DNA of 64,000 nucleotides from Ceratopteris richardii (Eukaryota > Streptophyta > Polypodiopsida > Polypodiales > Pteridaceae). Position 1 is the stretch's first letter. Each line of letters opens with the position of its first letter. The notes beneath the pieces are model-generated. The model was not told the origin of the DNA. It made no database searches and worked only from the letters and a program-made list of their open reading frames with translations. Below are positions 1-11,792 of the stretch, in pieces. Where the stretch lies: positions 106,811,258 to 106,875,257 of the forward strand of contig CM035433.1 of NCBI GenBank assembly GCA_020310875.1, read 5' to 3'. The translations under genes were made by a program, and so were the position numbers.

Positions 1-1696
1 TTGTTGCAAGCAAAGGAATACTGGCTTACACTTGTGGGAATTCACATGCCTCTTTCATATACAACAGATAATAATCTAATAATAATGAATGAAGTATTTT
101 TCTGTTCATGATTGCTCGCTAAGATCTAGATACCAAATGTAAGAATTACTCTCTCAAAACCAAACAACGTTGTGTGTATGGCTCACCTCCATGCATTTAT
201 TCCCTTGTTCCCAAATTAGGAGGCATTTAGAGTCCGTGGCCGTCATGCTGACTGACCATACCCCCTAAAACGGAAGCCTTAGGATAACCCCCAAGCTTGG
301 AACCTTGGCACATCTCATCCTTTGTTCCTATCAAACATAGTGATGGCCTGCTTGGCCTATGTTCAACATTTCTGTGATCAAGAACTAAGCATAGATGTAA
401 AGCAAACCTAAAACTTAGCACAACTGAGAGAACAGTGTACAAAGATCATTGAGAGAGTAATTCTGAATGAAGTTGTGCTAGGCCATCAAGGGTTGGAGAA
501 GGGGAGCAGGATCCCTCCTGTTTGAGCACGGTACGACATTTGACCGAGCTCCCAAATTCATACACATACATGCATACATACATGCATACATACATGCATA
601 CATACACCATGCATTCGTTCATGCATGCATGATGTATGCTACATCTCGATGTTTATACATACATAGATGCATACATACATATACACATGTATTTATATCT
701 GTGTGCATGTGCATGTGTATGTATGTATGTATGTATGTATGTGATAAAGTCATGGATGATGGAAGTTGGAACCTTCTATTTTGTTTTTCTAATGTGATTT
801 TGTGCAGTTTAAATGTACTGTGATATGGTTTCAAATCAAAATTTGTGTATGTTATGTATATTTCGTCAACATGAACCTTACACACCTTACTCATGGATAT
901 AATCTGGTGCTTGCGCTTAATTTTCACCGAATGTAAAGCATCAAACACACCATACTGCCCAGTGCCTATGCAATGCATTACACATACCATACTGTCTTGA
1001 TGCTTATCACTGCAAGATGGCTACTAACAATACTTAAGTATGCCATTATATTGGCTATTTATGAGCGTCATGATGAGGGTGTCATCTAGATTGTGGATCA
1101 ATTCTGATTTTAGATGCCCTGCCACATGTGGCAATCAAGGAATCCATTAATTTTTGAAGAAAGAGGATTTTCTCAGAAGCTTTACAAACAAGGATTGTAT
1201 CACAAACTCCATGGCTGCTTTGAATACTGACACAAAAGATCATATCATGCAGCTAAGTAACTTTATTATATGATGGTATGATAAACCCTTTCGGATCTTC
1301 CATCTCCAGTGCCGTGTTCTCTTGTACATAAATGAGAAAAAGACTAAAGTTTCAAAATATGTATGCATGCATGTATGTATGTATACATGCTTGCATAAGT
1401 CAGTGGCTCGATGTGTGTATTTGAGTGTGGAACAGTTTTTGTTTTATTTGGGTGTCTGTGTGTGAGGTAGCGTGGGTGTATCATTCTTCATGGGGATGTA
1501 TCAACATCAGCAGCACATGTCAGGGTACCTGTACATCTTTTAAATTTAGTGAACTTTTGCTGCTATTTGATTTTGTACAGTACTCTATACAGCGATATTG
1601 AACGCTTAAAGACATGCATTTGTATATTATATGTGATAGATTTTTGTGAAACCCAAACACTCGCACAGATTAAGCTGATGTTTTTCTGTTTTGTAG
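1..1696 (+). other. Intron / 5' flank of the hexokinase gene, no exon recognised
   Basis: I see no coding exon here. The sequence just before 1697 is pyrimidine-rich and ends in TTTTGTAG, a normal plant splice acceptor, so at least the right part is the last intron of the hexokinase gene. The preceding hexokinase exon (the conserved block before the IANTPLK segment) was not found in any frame, so the intron should exceed about 1.6 kb or the earlier exons are missing from this locus. Confidence 0.55.
560..745. repeat. CATACATG / TGTATG microsatellite cluster
   Basis: Tandem catacatg/tacatgca units from about 560 to 640 are followed by a tgtatg run near 716-742. The two runs are roughly inverted relative to each other, so short open frames crossing them are artefacts of low complexity. 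A smaller tgcatgtatgtatg run lies near 1363-1390. Confidence 0.85.
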
Positions 1697-2053
<357 letters not shown>

Positions 2054-3719
2054 TAGTCGGGGATGTATGATATCTAGATGTTTGTCAATCATAGTTATTA
2101 TTTGCTCAGATAAGCTAGGAATGATAGCTTATCAATGGATGGCATTTCTGGGGTCATATTTTTTCCCAGGTCAGTGTCTCTTGGGTTATCAGTAATGCGC
2201 AACATGAATAATAAGTGTGAGCATCTCCATTGGGTGCTTGATCTGCCGATTGCCATCTATGCAATTGCAATTTATTTTATTCAAGGGGTGTGTGACCATA
2301 TTGTTAACGAGAGAAGACTCCCATTTATAGCGATCCAATTTTATCTTCTGTGCAATGAGTAACCCATGGTCTGGTTGTATTTAAACTTTGTAGTTATCTG
2401 TCCTAAGATTCTTTAGTGTGATATTCAAGTTGTCCTCAGAAGTTAGAGTGCATTTGTACGCGGTATTTTTAGAGTAGCAGGAAAATATGAGAAGTCATGA
2501 AATTAGTCAATTTGTGCTTTAAGAGCTCAGGAGGTCTCAGCTATACTGCATTTTCAACTATTGATACTGAGGTTTCTGAATGGAATTCATTCATGAGGAA
2601 GTGAAGTTGCTAATCCCCGCTTTCATCTAGGATGCACTACACTTTCATTTTTAATTTTGTAACTGTTTGATTTCAGGAATAAACATTGGTATTACAACCT
2701 CTTAATCAGTGTCCATAGAATGATCCTTCTGTAAGGTATATCACAATTTAGCTCGTTCCCTTGGTAAAAATCCTTTTGTTGACCCTCAGCCTGATTTTTC
2801 TTAAACATCAAAGAGATCCTTCGCAGTCATTGGTTATGATGTACACATCTTTTAGCTTGAAAGTGCTAGGTTTACTTCATTTTGGAGAAATACTAACATG
2901 ATGTAGTACGCACAAGGGTAGAATTCACTTGTGCTGCTTCACATTTTTGTTTGAGTGCTTGATTGGATCAAGGTGAAAGCAAAAATAGAAGTCTATGATC
3001 TGATTGTGGGTTTTATTTTGATGGATGGGGTTGAGAACTCGAGTTCTCTTTAGTTCATCTAAAAAAGTGCACCACAGAAAGTAAAAACTTTCAACTCTGT
3101 TGGTATTACATTTTTTGAATTCAAGACTTCACGGTTTTCCACATTTGCATAGTTGTATCACGTGTCCTTCACTGGAGCATATGCAATAGCCTTTACGAGG
3201 CCTTTTTCTTATAACAGTGTTTCTTTGTAGAACATTGCATTCCAAAAACAAAAGGTCAATCAGTTTTCTGTACCTTAGCTAGAATGTTAGCCTTTAAAGA
3301 ACATATTGACAGGAAAAATCTCAAAGTATTTAAAGGTATGAAAGAATCTTTTCTAGGCTCATGGACGTGAAGGGCAGTGATCACTGTTGCATGAGGATGT
3401 GCGACATGCTGTTGCAACATGAAAGTGTAGCTTAATGCCACGTGTGAAGCATAATCTAATTGGCAGTTGCTCACCAGAACCTGCACTAAAAGCAAGTTAG
3501 GTCTGATCATGTTCAAGGATGTTTTTCAAAGTGTTTATTTGATATGAATCATGGCGGTATGCCTGGGTTATGCAATCTTTTTTTCTTTCTTTTTGTTAGT
3601 GGATTTTTTCTGATGTCCATGCTGCAGCGAACATGTCTAAATATGAAAGATTTTGATTACACAGCTAGAGGGAAGATATGAACAAGTGAATGTTGAATAT
3701 CTGATGCTTAGAGCTCGTT
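2054..3719 (+). other. Hexokinase 3' UTR and intergenic sequence
   Basis: AT-rich and without a supported gene. An AATAAA at 2678-2683 is a candidate polyadenylation signal for the hexokinase transcript, about 0.6 kb after the stop. The short ORFs are not conserved-looking. Confidence 0.5.
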
Positions 3720-3993
3720 CTAGGTCCCTTTTTTAAAAAAGAAATTTTAATGAAGAATGGAATTCTATTGAAATGAGGATTCACAAAAAAGAGGCTGTAT
3801 CAAAGCTGGATGGAACATTACAACCATAGCAATGGATATCCAAGCAAAGTAGCCAATACAAATAAAAAGGAAGCATCTCCCAAAGGATTACAACTCAAAA
3901 GTATCTATTCTTCTTCACAGAAATAGTGTCACGGAGTACAAAGTAAAAAATACCACTAAGAAGTTAATCTCTGTAGAAACAATTGTCATCTAG
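3720..3993 (-). repeat. Possible LINE 3' tail remnant
   Basis: Read on the minus strand this stretch ends in a T/A-rich tail (ATTAAAATTTC then an A-run near 3730-3745), like the end of a plant L1-type LINE. There is no protein evidence. The LTR element at 3994-8060 inserted at its right edge. Confidence 0.25.
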
Positions 3994-4302
3994 TGTCATA
4001 TTACGGGTGCACTCTCTTGGGTGAGATGGCATTGATGCCACATGGCATCACGGAGGGCATTATGCCCATTTGGTAGAAGGGGGGAGAGAGGAGTCTCTCC
4101 CCTTAGAGTATTAATATAGAAGAGCATATGAGAGAGAGTCTTTATTTTATGAGACTTCTTATGAGAAGGATTCAAGATTGAGGCTCGGCGGCTGGGAGGT
4201 TCGAACAATCGTTTCTCTGTGTGTTTCGTAGAGTAGAAGACGGCCTTGCGTTGCGTGTGGCATGTTCAGAAGTGTTGACTAGCGAAGCAAAAGGATTTGA
4301 TA
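3994..4302 (+). repeat. 5' LTR of the non-autonomous element
   Basis: Begins TGTCATATTACGG and ends TTTGATA just before the primer-binding site. It matches 7745-8060 almost throughout. Confidence 0.9.
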
Positions 4303-4303
4303 G

Positions 4304-4315
4304 TGGTATCAGAGC
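4304..4315 (+). other. Primer-binding site (tRNA-iMet type)
   Basis: TGGTATCAGAGC lies 1 nt inside the left LTR. This is the classical plant initiator-methionine tRNA complement used by many plant LTR elements. Confidence 0.9.
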
Positions 4316-4352
4316 AGGTTTCTTTGCCATTTCTAAGTTCACGCTCAAAGGT

Positions 4353-4404
4353 GCTGCCAGGATTCGAACCGCAGACCTGCAGAACATAGGCAGCTGAGCT
4401 ATCC
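4353..4404 (-). other. tRNA-like fragment with Pol III A and B boxes
   Basis: On the minus strand, TAGCTCAGCTG (4391-4401) matches a tRNA A box and GGTTCGAATCC (4360-4370) is a perfect B box. Only 20 nt separate them, too few for an intact tRNA, and the T stem and acceptor stem do not pair fully. It is a tRNA relic or SINE-like head inside the LTR element, not a functional tRNA gene. Confidence 0.5.
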
Positions 4405-7400
4405 AAATGACCATGCCATGGTTCTTGCCCCACAAACCTGAAAAAATGCTATATTATGTTGCTATGGCTCATAATACCTGCCTGTCATCCGTGAGCAGAT
4501 GCATATATAATAGACCATGACGAGGAAGGCTTCTTCATTCACGAGGCACTATCATGTGTGGATTTGGACAAGAATATTGGAAGGGTGTGGAAGAAATCTC
4601 ATCACAAGAAGGGCATAGTTAAATGGCTTCTTATTTTGAAACAACAAATCCCTTGAGTCATGAGCTTATTTGAAGGGAGTTTCTTATCTTTGCAAATCCA
4701 TGTCTCCAAGGCTAATGAGGTATGAGCCAAGGAAGGATATCAAGAACTCCATTCCAAGTATGTGTAAATTTGAATTTACTTTTGAAATTCCGAGGAGTTA
4801 ATTTGAATAATACTCTTTGAGGGAAATCATGTGTATGGGGAGTATGAGGTAGATACTCCCATCTAAACTTAAGAATTCTCTCAAAATACAAGTAAGAATA
4901 AGCTTAAGGTATCTCTAAAGTAGCCCTATTTATGATTTTCACATCATTTTTAGGTACTATTTTGGATAAATAGTCATTTTGGGAAGGGGAAAAGAGTAGG
5001 TATTTTTCATAGATTTATGGAAAAAACCATGCACACTTATAGTCTAGTATATTGACTTCCATATACAATCAAGAAATCCAAAATATACCTCAGTATGATG
5101 GGAATTTGAAGCTCCACAAGACCCCCTTCCATCACAGTTTGAGAAAAAATTCAGCACTTGAATTTAAGAAATTTTCATTTTGAACGAGGGAAAAACAGGT
5201 GCAATAGCTATGGATGGATGGGAAAAAGTATATTTACTGAGAGTATGGTGTATGGATTTCATAGGCGAATCATTAGATTCATCAAAATGCTAAATTAAGG
5301 AGGAATTTTAGTTCCTCAAAGACACTCTTCCCGCACTTTTTGAAAAAAATTTCAAGTGTTAGTTTTAGCCGAACTCCATTTTTGGGAATAAGAAAAGAGG
5401 CTATTTAAGAAGATTCTTATGGATTAGTGCATACACACATGTTATGGTGTATGAATTACCTTGGAAAAGAGAGATCCCAAGAAAAATCCATATTAGAAGT
5501 GGATTAGAAGCTTGTTAAAAGCTCCCATTTAAGTTTTTGCATGAAAGTAAAAATTGTAATTTAGGCCTCTTTTGGGGAGCGAATTAGCATGCACCAAGGG
5601 AGGATTTGGAAAGGCGAAAATAGGCTCAAGCATCTTCATATATTTGTCTCTGAGGTTATGGAGAGAATTTTAGAATTTGCTTGAGGGAATAATGCTTTTG
5701 GGCACCCCAAAAATCACATTTTCATACTTTTTCCAGCCCCTCCAACAGTCCACTAGTTTAGGATGTCCCACTTGGAATGGCCATATCTTGGGCTAGGAAA
5801 CTCCAAATTGGCCGTGCTATGGCTTGTTTCGAAGAGCACAAGGTCTACTTTCAATTTATGAAAATAAATTTTGGAAAATATATATTTTTGCAAGTCTATA
5901 CAACTCTGCAATGTCTGAACAGTTTTTGGCGACTACCTTCCGGGAGCCATATCTTTCAAACCGGGAAGGTGATTTGAGTAATTTCACTTCGATCTCTTTG
6001 CGCATGCTATATATTTCAGTTTATGAACATTTGCAGGTCCTAAAATGGTTTTGCAGGTCTAAATAAGAATTACTAATGTATTTTTTGACTAAATTTGCAT
6101 TATTTTGATAGTCACTTGACCATGCTTTATGTTTTGGGAAGTGATCCGATGTTTTTGGACACTTCAAAGCTTATGTTAGGACCTGAGGAGGAAGGTGCAG
6201 AGGTCTCGAAGTTCATCGAGAAGGATTAGATGCATGCAATTCCAATACCAAACCATTTAGGGACGTATGTTTTATGCTTCAGACATTTTACTTTATATTA
6301 TGGCATGTTTTGTATGTACATGCATAAATTGGATTGCATACATCAAATGTTGATCATTGTTTAAATTTTTAAAGTATGGATCGACATGCAAGAAGTATAC
6401 TTTTTGATTGTTTGGAGGAAAGAGGATTATAGAAACCATATGGCTATGCAACACAGGGAATTGTTGTTAGCAATTGCGTTTATGTTTTTGCAGGTTATGG
6501 AGTCCATATATGAGTTTATGGGGTGCATGCCATGGGCCTGTCAAGCCCTATGTTGTTGGGTGGCCTTTGTGCCACTGAGGTTATGGTTTAATTTTTTTTT
6601 GGGATTCCATTTCTTGGGGAAATGCTGTAAAAAATTCCCCCCCCCCTCATGGCGTTATATACGCACTTGCCTTTAGGTAAGAATCTTATGGCATGGTAAC
6701 ATGCCTTTCCTGCAAACGTCAATAAGATTTAGCCATGCTTATAAGCATGTATTTGATGGACTTAGTACCATCAGAGTATTATACATAAGGCAACTTCAGT
6801 AGTAACAGGATCCCTACACATAATCCATAGGCAAAAGGAAAGGAGCTACACCTTCACGATTAGTAATGTGCACGATCAATCCTATAGGTTTTAGGAAGTT
6901 GTATACAGTAACGGGAGATATATACAAAAAGGAATATCCATTGTCACATATTGACTAGAACCAAACTGACTAGTTCAAGGACATGGGACTCATTTGAGTC
7001 CATCGACATGATTTTAGGATATGGGATTCATTAGAGTCCAGCTACATATTCCATTACATGGAATATATATTCGGTTTAGTGTAGGTATGACACTGTGAAT
7101 TGGAAGAAGTTTTCACTGGTATGGGACGATGGAAATGACTTCCCTTTGAGCACTCTTCTTCTATGGCCAGGGAGAAAAGGACTCATCATTCATGGCGTCA
7201 TGTCTCACTATATCAGAGGAGAGCTCTTAGTAGACATCTCCTTAGGATTAGGAATTATCCTTCATAGTTTAGGGAAGATTTATTCTTCTAGTAGAGAATG
7301 TGATATGTGATTTTATCACCATTGGAATCACATACTCATTTTGAGTTTTTCAGGAAGGATAATTCCATCAGTTTGTTTACTATTTCCATTATTGTATGGT

Positions 7401-7731
7401 CAAGCTTATAAGCTTGGCACTTTACACTTGCTTCTTCTATTATTACTCCATAGAGTATACATCATATGGACTTAAGTCATTTGGATGATTTTGTATGTTA
7501 TGGGAGTGATAGTTGGAGGTGGAGTGTACATGGGAAACAGTAGATACCACCCAGACGGTTTCCCACCTTTGAGATGATCTCATATGAGACTTCTTAAGGG
7601 GAAGGATACGGGGAAACAACACACACACATATGACCATGCACATAGAGTACATGGGGTTCAGGGGAGTCTGAGCACTTTCTTCTACCATTACGGACATTT
7701 CATTTACATTTTCGAGGATGAAAATGCTTTC
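4405..7731 (+). other. Internal non-coding region of the LTR element
   Basis: No recognisable protein. The longest plus frames (5824-6066 and 6386-6676) show no retroelement motif and look fortuitous. Confidence 0.6.
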
Positions 7732-7744
7732 AAGGGGAAGGAAA
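7732..7744 (+). other. Polypurine tract
   Basis: AAGGGGAAGGAAA abuts the right LTR at 7745, the expected plus-strand primer position. Confidence 0.8.
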
Positions 7745-8060
7745 TGTCATGTTACGGATGCACACTCTTGGGTGAGATGGCATTGATGCCACATGGCATC
7801 ACGGAGGGCATTATGCCCATTTGGTAGAAGGGGGGGGAGAGGAGTCTCTCCCCTTAGAGTATTAATATACTCACATGAAGAGCATATGAGAGAGAGTCTT
7901 TATTTTATGAGACTTCTCATGAGAAGGATTCAAGATTGAGGCTCGGCGGCTGGGAGGTTTGAACGATCGTTTCTCTGTGTGTTTCGTAGAGTAGAAGACG
8001 GCCTCGCGTTGCGTGTGGCATGTTTAGAAGTGTTGACTAGCAAAGCAAAAGGATTTGATA
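7745..8060 (+). repeat. 3' LTR of the non-autonomous element
   Basis: Begins TGTCATGTTACGG and ends TTTGATA, followed by the TCTAG target duplicate. Confidence 0.9.
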
Positions 8061-8071
8061 TCTAGCAAATG

Positions 8072-8575
8072 CGAAGGTCATTGAACTTTTAGGCCTTTAT
8101 GAAAGAGACACACATTCTTTGGCTTATCCTTCATCACAGTGTTTGTCCCATAGCAAGGCTCTGGCACGTGGGATTTCAAATGGACAATGTCCTTTTCGCC
8201 AAAGGATGGAAGATACCAAGCATATCTTCTTTTCATGCAGGGCTGCTTCCAATCTATGATAGTGGCTTCAAGTATGAGTGGACTGACTTTCATCCTACAT
8301 ACTTCTCTGGAAGGAAGTCCTTGGTGTCTGCATTGATTCTGACTTTGTTATTCACCTAAAATTATGTATTTCATATGGATTAGCCGTAATAACATGTTTT
8401 CTGAACGAAAGCCCTCAGTAGGAATTGGTAACTTAATCAATTACTTACGCTCGCTTCTCATGCAAATCCTCCCAGCCACGGAGAGAAACCTCCATGTTCT
8501 AGATCTTAAAAGAACACACGAGGACCTTGCACTTCATCAATTGGAAAGGCAGACAATAATGGCTTCTATATAAGT
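8072..8575 (+). pseudogene. Decayed LINE C-terminus (zf-RVT region)
   Basis: Across frame changes the plus strand encodes the zinc-finger region that follows RT in plant L1-type LINEs. One frame reads LARGISNGQCPFRQRMEDTK and then HIFFSC, which is the CPF...E..KHIFFSC pattern. A second frame reads YFIWISRNNMFSERKPS, resembling the W..RN..F segment after it. At least one frameshift and a stop separate them. It lies in the opposite orientation to the LINE at 8715-10460, so it is either a second copy or an inverted piece. Confidence 0.6.
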
Positions 8576-8714
8576 CCCCCATACAGGACGGGGAGTTGTG
8601 TTAATTTATTAAAAAGATGTTTAAAAACTTTCATTGGTGATTATTCGAGTTCAGATGCTAGGTATGGTTCGGATGTGTGGCCATCCTAAAATGATTTTTA
8701 GAAACACTAGTTTT

Positions 8715-10460
8715 TTACATCAATCCAAGAGAGAAGAAATTTGAACATAAATAAAGTTCAGATGTTAAAATATAGGTTCTAGCATGGCCACGGATGATCC
8801 TGCATGCCAGCTTAGAGCAGAGAAACTTCCTTCTAACATTAGTAAAGGAAATAATATCCCCTATAGGAGTAAGAATATCATCCAAAACTCTTATACTTTT
8901 CTTCCTCAATTTGTATGAAATCTTGATCTTAACTTGCTGAGGGATCCAATTACAGGAACAGGGAGGTATCTGTTCTTTGAGGAAATCCAAACTTTTCCAA
9001 AGACTTTTAATAAAGTTCAAGCCCTTGGGAGAAAACTTGGCCTTAGCAAAGGCAATCGTAAAAGGGTCCACAATATCCAGGCCTCGAGATTAACCATACC
9101 AAACCCAAAGACTTGATTAATGATCAAAATGGTCTATAAATCATTGCTATTGAAGGATCGAACAATCCACTTCGAACACAACTTGCTACTAAGTTTGAGG
9201 GGATTCTAAATGTCAAGATCCTTGGCTGCTTTTTTTTTTCTTTCAAATTTCCTCTTTTGAAAACAAACACTATCAGCCATTTTATGCACCTTAGTCATGT
9301 TAAGGTTGCCTCCCCTCCCCTTAGAGTCGGTATTAATTCTAGAAGCACTTGGGTTCTGAGGGATAATATAGTAGTTAATGATAAATCTTCCATGAGCAAC
9401 AACAATATTCAAATGGCTCTGCTTCTTGCTGTTAAGTTTTATTAGAAATCCAGAACCACCTCTAGTTATTAGAGACTTTGAGACCTATTAGAATTCCTAA
9501 GTGCTTGAAGATTTGTCCATCCTCAATAAAGGAGCAAGTCGATCTTTAATAAATTGAGCGATCTGAAAATGGAAGCCTTAGAAGAATTCTGATTGATTAT
9601 GGAACCAAGTATGATTTAAGCTCATCCTGTAAGGTGTTGATACCAGAATCATAATAGATAGTAGCGTTAATGTTGTCGGCATGATTATAAAGAATCATCT
9701 ATCTTCAATAAAGGAGCAAGTCGATCTTTAAAAAAATTGAGCGATCTAAAATGGAAGCCTTAGAAGAAGTCTTCAAATGATTGATTATGGAACCAAGTAT
9801 GATTTAAGCTCATCCCGTAAGGTGTTGATACCAAAATCATCATAGATAGTAGCATTAATGTTGTGGACATGATTATAAAGAATCATCTCTCGAGGAGAAT
9901 TCTTGTTGCGGATGCCTTTGATTATACAAGCAGAAGGTGCATCTTGAATGAGCTAGCCGAGGTTGTCGGTGGCAATGGCAGAGCATAGGAAAATGGGAGC
10001 AACATTGGTGAATAGACCTAAGAAGCTTAAAGTTATCAAAAGTGATACCCTTATTTTCTACTTTGGCAGTAACATTGGAAAAAGACACCGGACAACTCGA
10101 ATAAAGTGACTTCCAAAACTTGCATAAGATTGAAGGATCAAAGCCTATTCCAACCTATCATAGGCTTTGTCAAAATCAATCTTGAGAAATATGAATTCTT
10201 CTCATTCCTTGCGGCTTAATCAATACCCTTCCATAAAGAAACAACTGCATCAATGATAAATCTTGCCTTAATAAAGCCCTTTCACTCTTCCTTAATTATA
10301 GAACCCATACAACCCATAAGTCAAGCATATCACTGATGGATAGAGACTGGCTTAAGAAATTAACAATCTCCTTGGTCATAGTAGGGACTCACTTTGAGCA
10401 GATTGGAGCAATCATCAATCATGAATTTTGGAGATCTACCTCTCAATGGATAAAAAATTA
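8715..10460 (-). pseudogene. Decayed LINE reverse transcriptase
   Basis: Read from high to low coordinates, minus-strand frames give GFIKARFIIDAVVSLWKGID (about 10290-10230), then FLKIDFDKAYDRLE followed by a stop where W is expected (about 10190-10150). Next come a damaged FKLLRSI...CSHFP segment where RQGCPLSP should be (about 10040-9980), and a later segment resembling G..IFKHLGILIGLK (about 9510). The LDF.KAYDR motif is diagnostic of plant L1-type RT. Several stops, indels and a tandem duplication disable it. The frame at 9071-8715 (IVDPF...LNFIKSLWKSLDFL) fits the poorly conserved region after RT. Confidence 0.75.
9523..9888. repeat. Tandem duplication (two copies, about 180 bp)
   Basis: 9523-9700 and 9705-9888 both run from TCAATAAAGGAGCAAGTCG to AAAGAATCATCT with scattered differences. 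The duplication is within the LINE remnant. Confidence 0.85.
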
Positions 10461-10599
10461 CCGTCCTTTGTGCTGAAACTAGTAAACACGGGAAGCAAAA
10501 TATATGAAGGGTCATTTCCTAGTATGCCAATGCTTAATAAGGGCTACATATAGCGCCCTTCTCTAGCTCCATTGTGTAAGCATAATATGGTTGCACTGT

Positions 10600-11545
10600 C
10601 TACATGTAGCCATTTGACAAGACGTTATTTGTGGAATCTGTATTAAAAAAAGTACCTTGATAAGATGTCCTAAAAGCATATACTTTTCTTTTAGCTCTTG
10701 AAATTCTTTTGATCATGTGCACCTGCTTAGCCTCTCTTTGAAGCTGTGCACTACTCAAAACTAGAACACTAGAAGAAGAGGACCAACTCATCTTATTCCA
10801 AGAGGATCTTTGGCCTTGAAAGCCTGTGCCTCTATGAACATCCTCATAGACTAGAGCCATCTCTACAATTTTTGCCAAAGAGTGATACCTCTCCTTTCTT
10901 ATTAAAATGAGATAGTTTCTCTCAAGCCTAAGATGAACTTGTGGACTTGAAGAAACTCTAGAATAGAATATGGTACTTTGAGAAGTACCTCCCTATACTT
11001 TTGTGCACATTCTTGGATAATTTGGTTTTTCTGACTAATGAAAAACCATGTATTAAGTGCCCTAGACCTCTCGTTAGGTGTCATAAAATTATTATAGAAT
11101 AAGGCTTTAAATTGCTTCCATGTGGTTGGGTTTTCCTTGTCTTGTTCTATCTTATACTATGGGTGACATCTACAAGGTAATAAATACCTTGTTGAATCTT
11201 ATGTATATCATCCACAACATGGCATAAACGGAAACACTATTCCCATTTGGTAAGCCATTTCTCAACAATGTTAGTAGTACATGCAATTATAGAGCCATGA
11301 TAATCTGACATCTTATAATCCTTAAGCTGCCACATAGCCTCTATTGTTGAGATGCCTTCACTAGAGACTTTTGGAGTGTGATGTTCCCCTAGAGATCTTA
11401 ACTCTGTACATAAGGTCTCAACTTCAGACATGATTTCTTCTTTCTTAGAGCTATTTACATGCTCTAAGATGGTATGAATTGTATTCTCTAAGTGTGAGAT
11501 CCTTTGGCTCCTGGTCTCTATGGAATCTAAGGAGTTCCTAGTCAT
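10600..11545 (-). pseudogene. Decayed Ty3/gypsy gag fragment
   Basis: Three minus-strand frames line up as a retrotransposon capsid. 11545-11237 is a coiled-coil-like N-terminus ending DYHGSIIACTTNIVEKWLTK. 11084-10902 is the capsid core (MTPNERSRALNTWF..., then EYAQ-like ECAQKYREVLLKVPYSILEF). 10878-10600 is the C-terminal part (MAKIVEMALVYEDVHRG, then a Lys/Arg-rich tail). Frameshifts and stops separate the parts and no zinc knuckle remains. It is not obviously part of E1, E2, E3 or F. Confidence 0.55.
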
Positions 11546-11655
11546 ATGGGTGTCTGCTTGTGCGAGAAGGATGGTCCTGACTCCAAATCTACAAAGGTGT
11601 GAGTCCTTCTCTTTTAGATTTTTATTGGTTTTATGTTTCTTTCATAAAGATACTA

Positions 11656-11792
<137 letters not shown>

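Larger units (their letters stand above)
3994..8060 (+). mobile_element. Non-autonomous LTR retrotransposon (LARD-like), complete
   Basis: Two direct LTRs (309 and 316 bp) flank a 3.4-kb internal region. The 5-bp target duplication TCTAG is present on both sides (3989-3993 and 8061-8065). A tRNA-iMet primer-binding site directly follows the left LTR and a purine tract directly precedes the right LTR, which fixes the plus orientation. No gag, protease, RT or integrase motif can be found inside in any frame, and the ORFs are all under 100 codons. It must have been mobilised in trans. LTR differences include a roughly 7-bp gain in the right LTR (ACTCACAT near 7868) and a G-run length change. Confidence 0.9.

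Noticed and set aside
560..760. CRISPR-like or satellite array
   Set aside because: Plain tetranucleotide/octanucleotide microsatellite without spacers; eukaryotic context.
4353..4404. Functional tRNA gene
   Set aside because: Box spacing is too short and T and acceptor stems do not pair.
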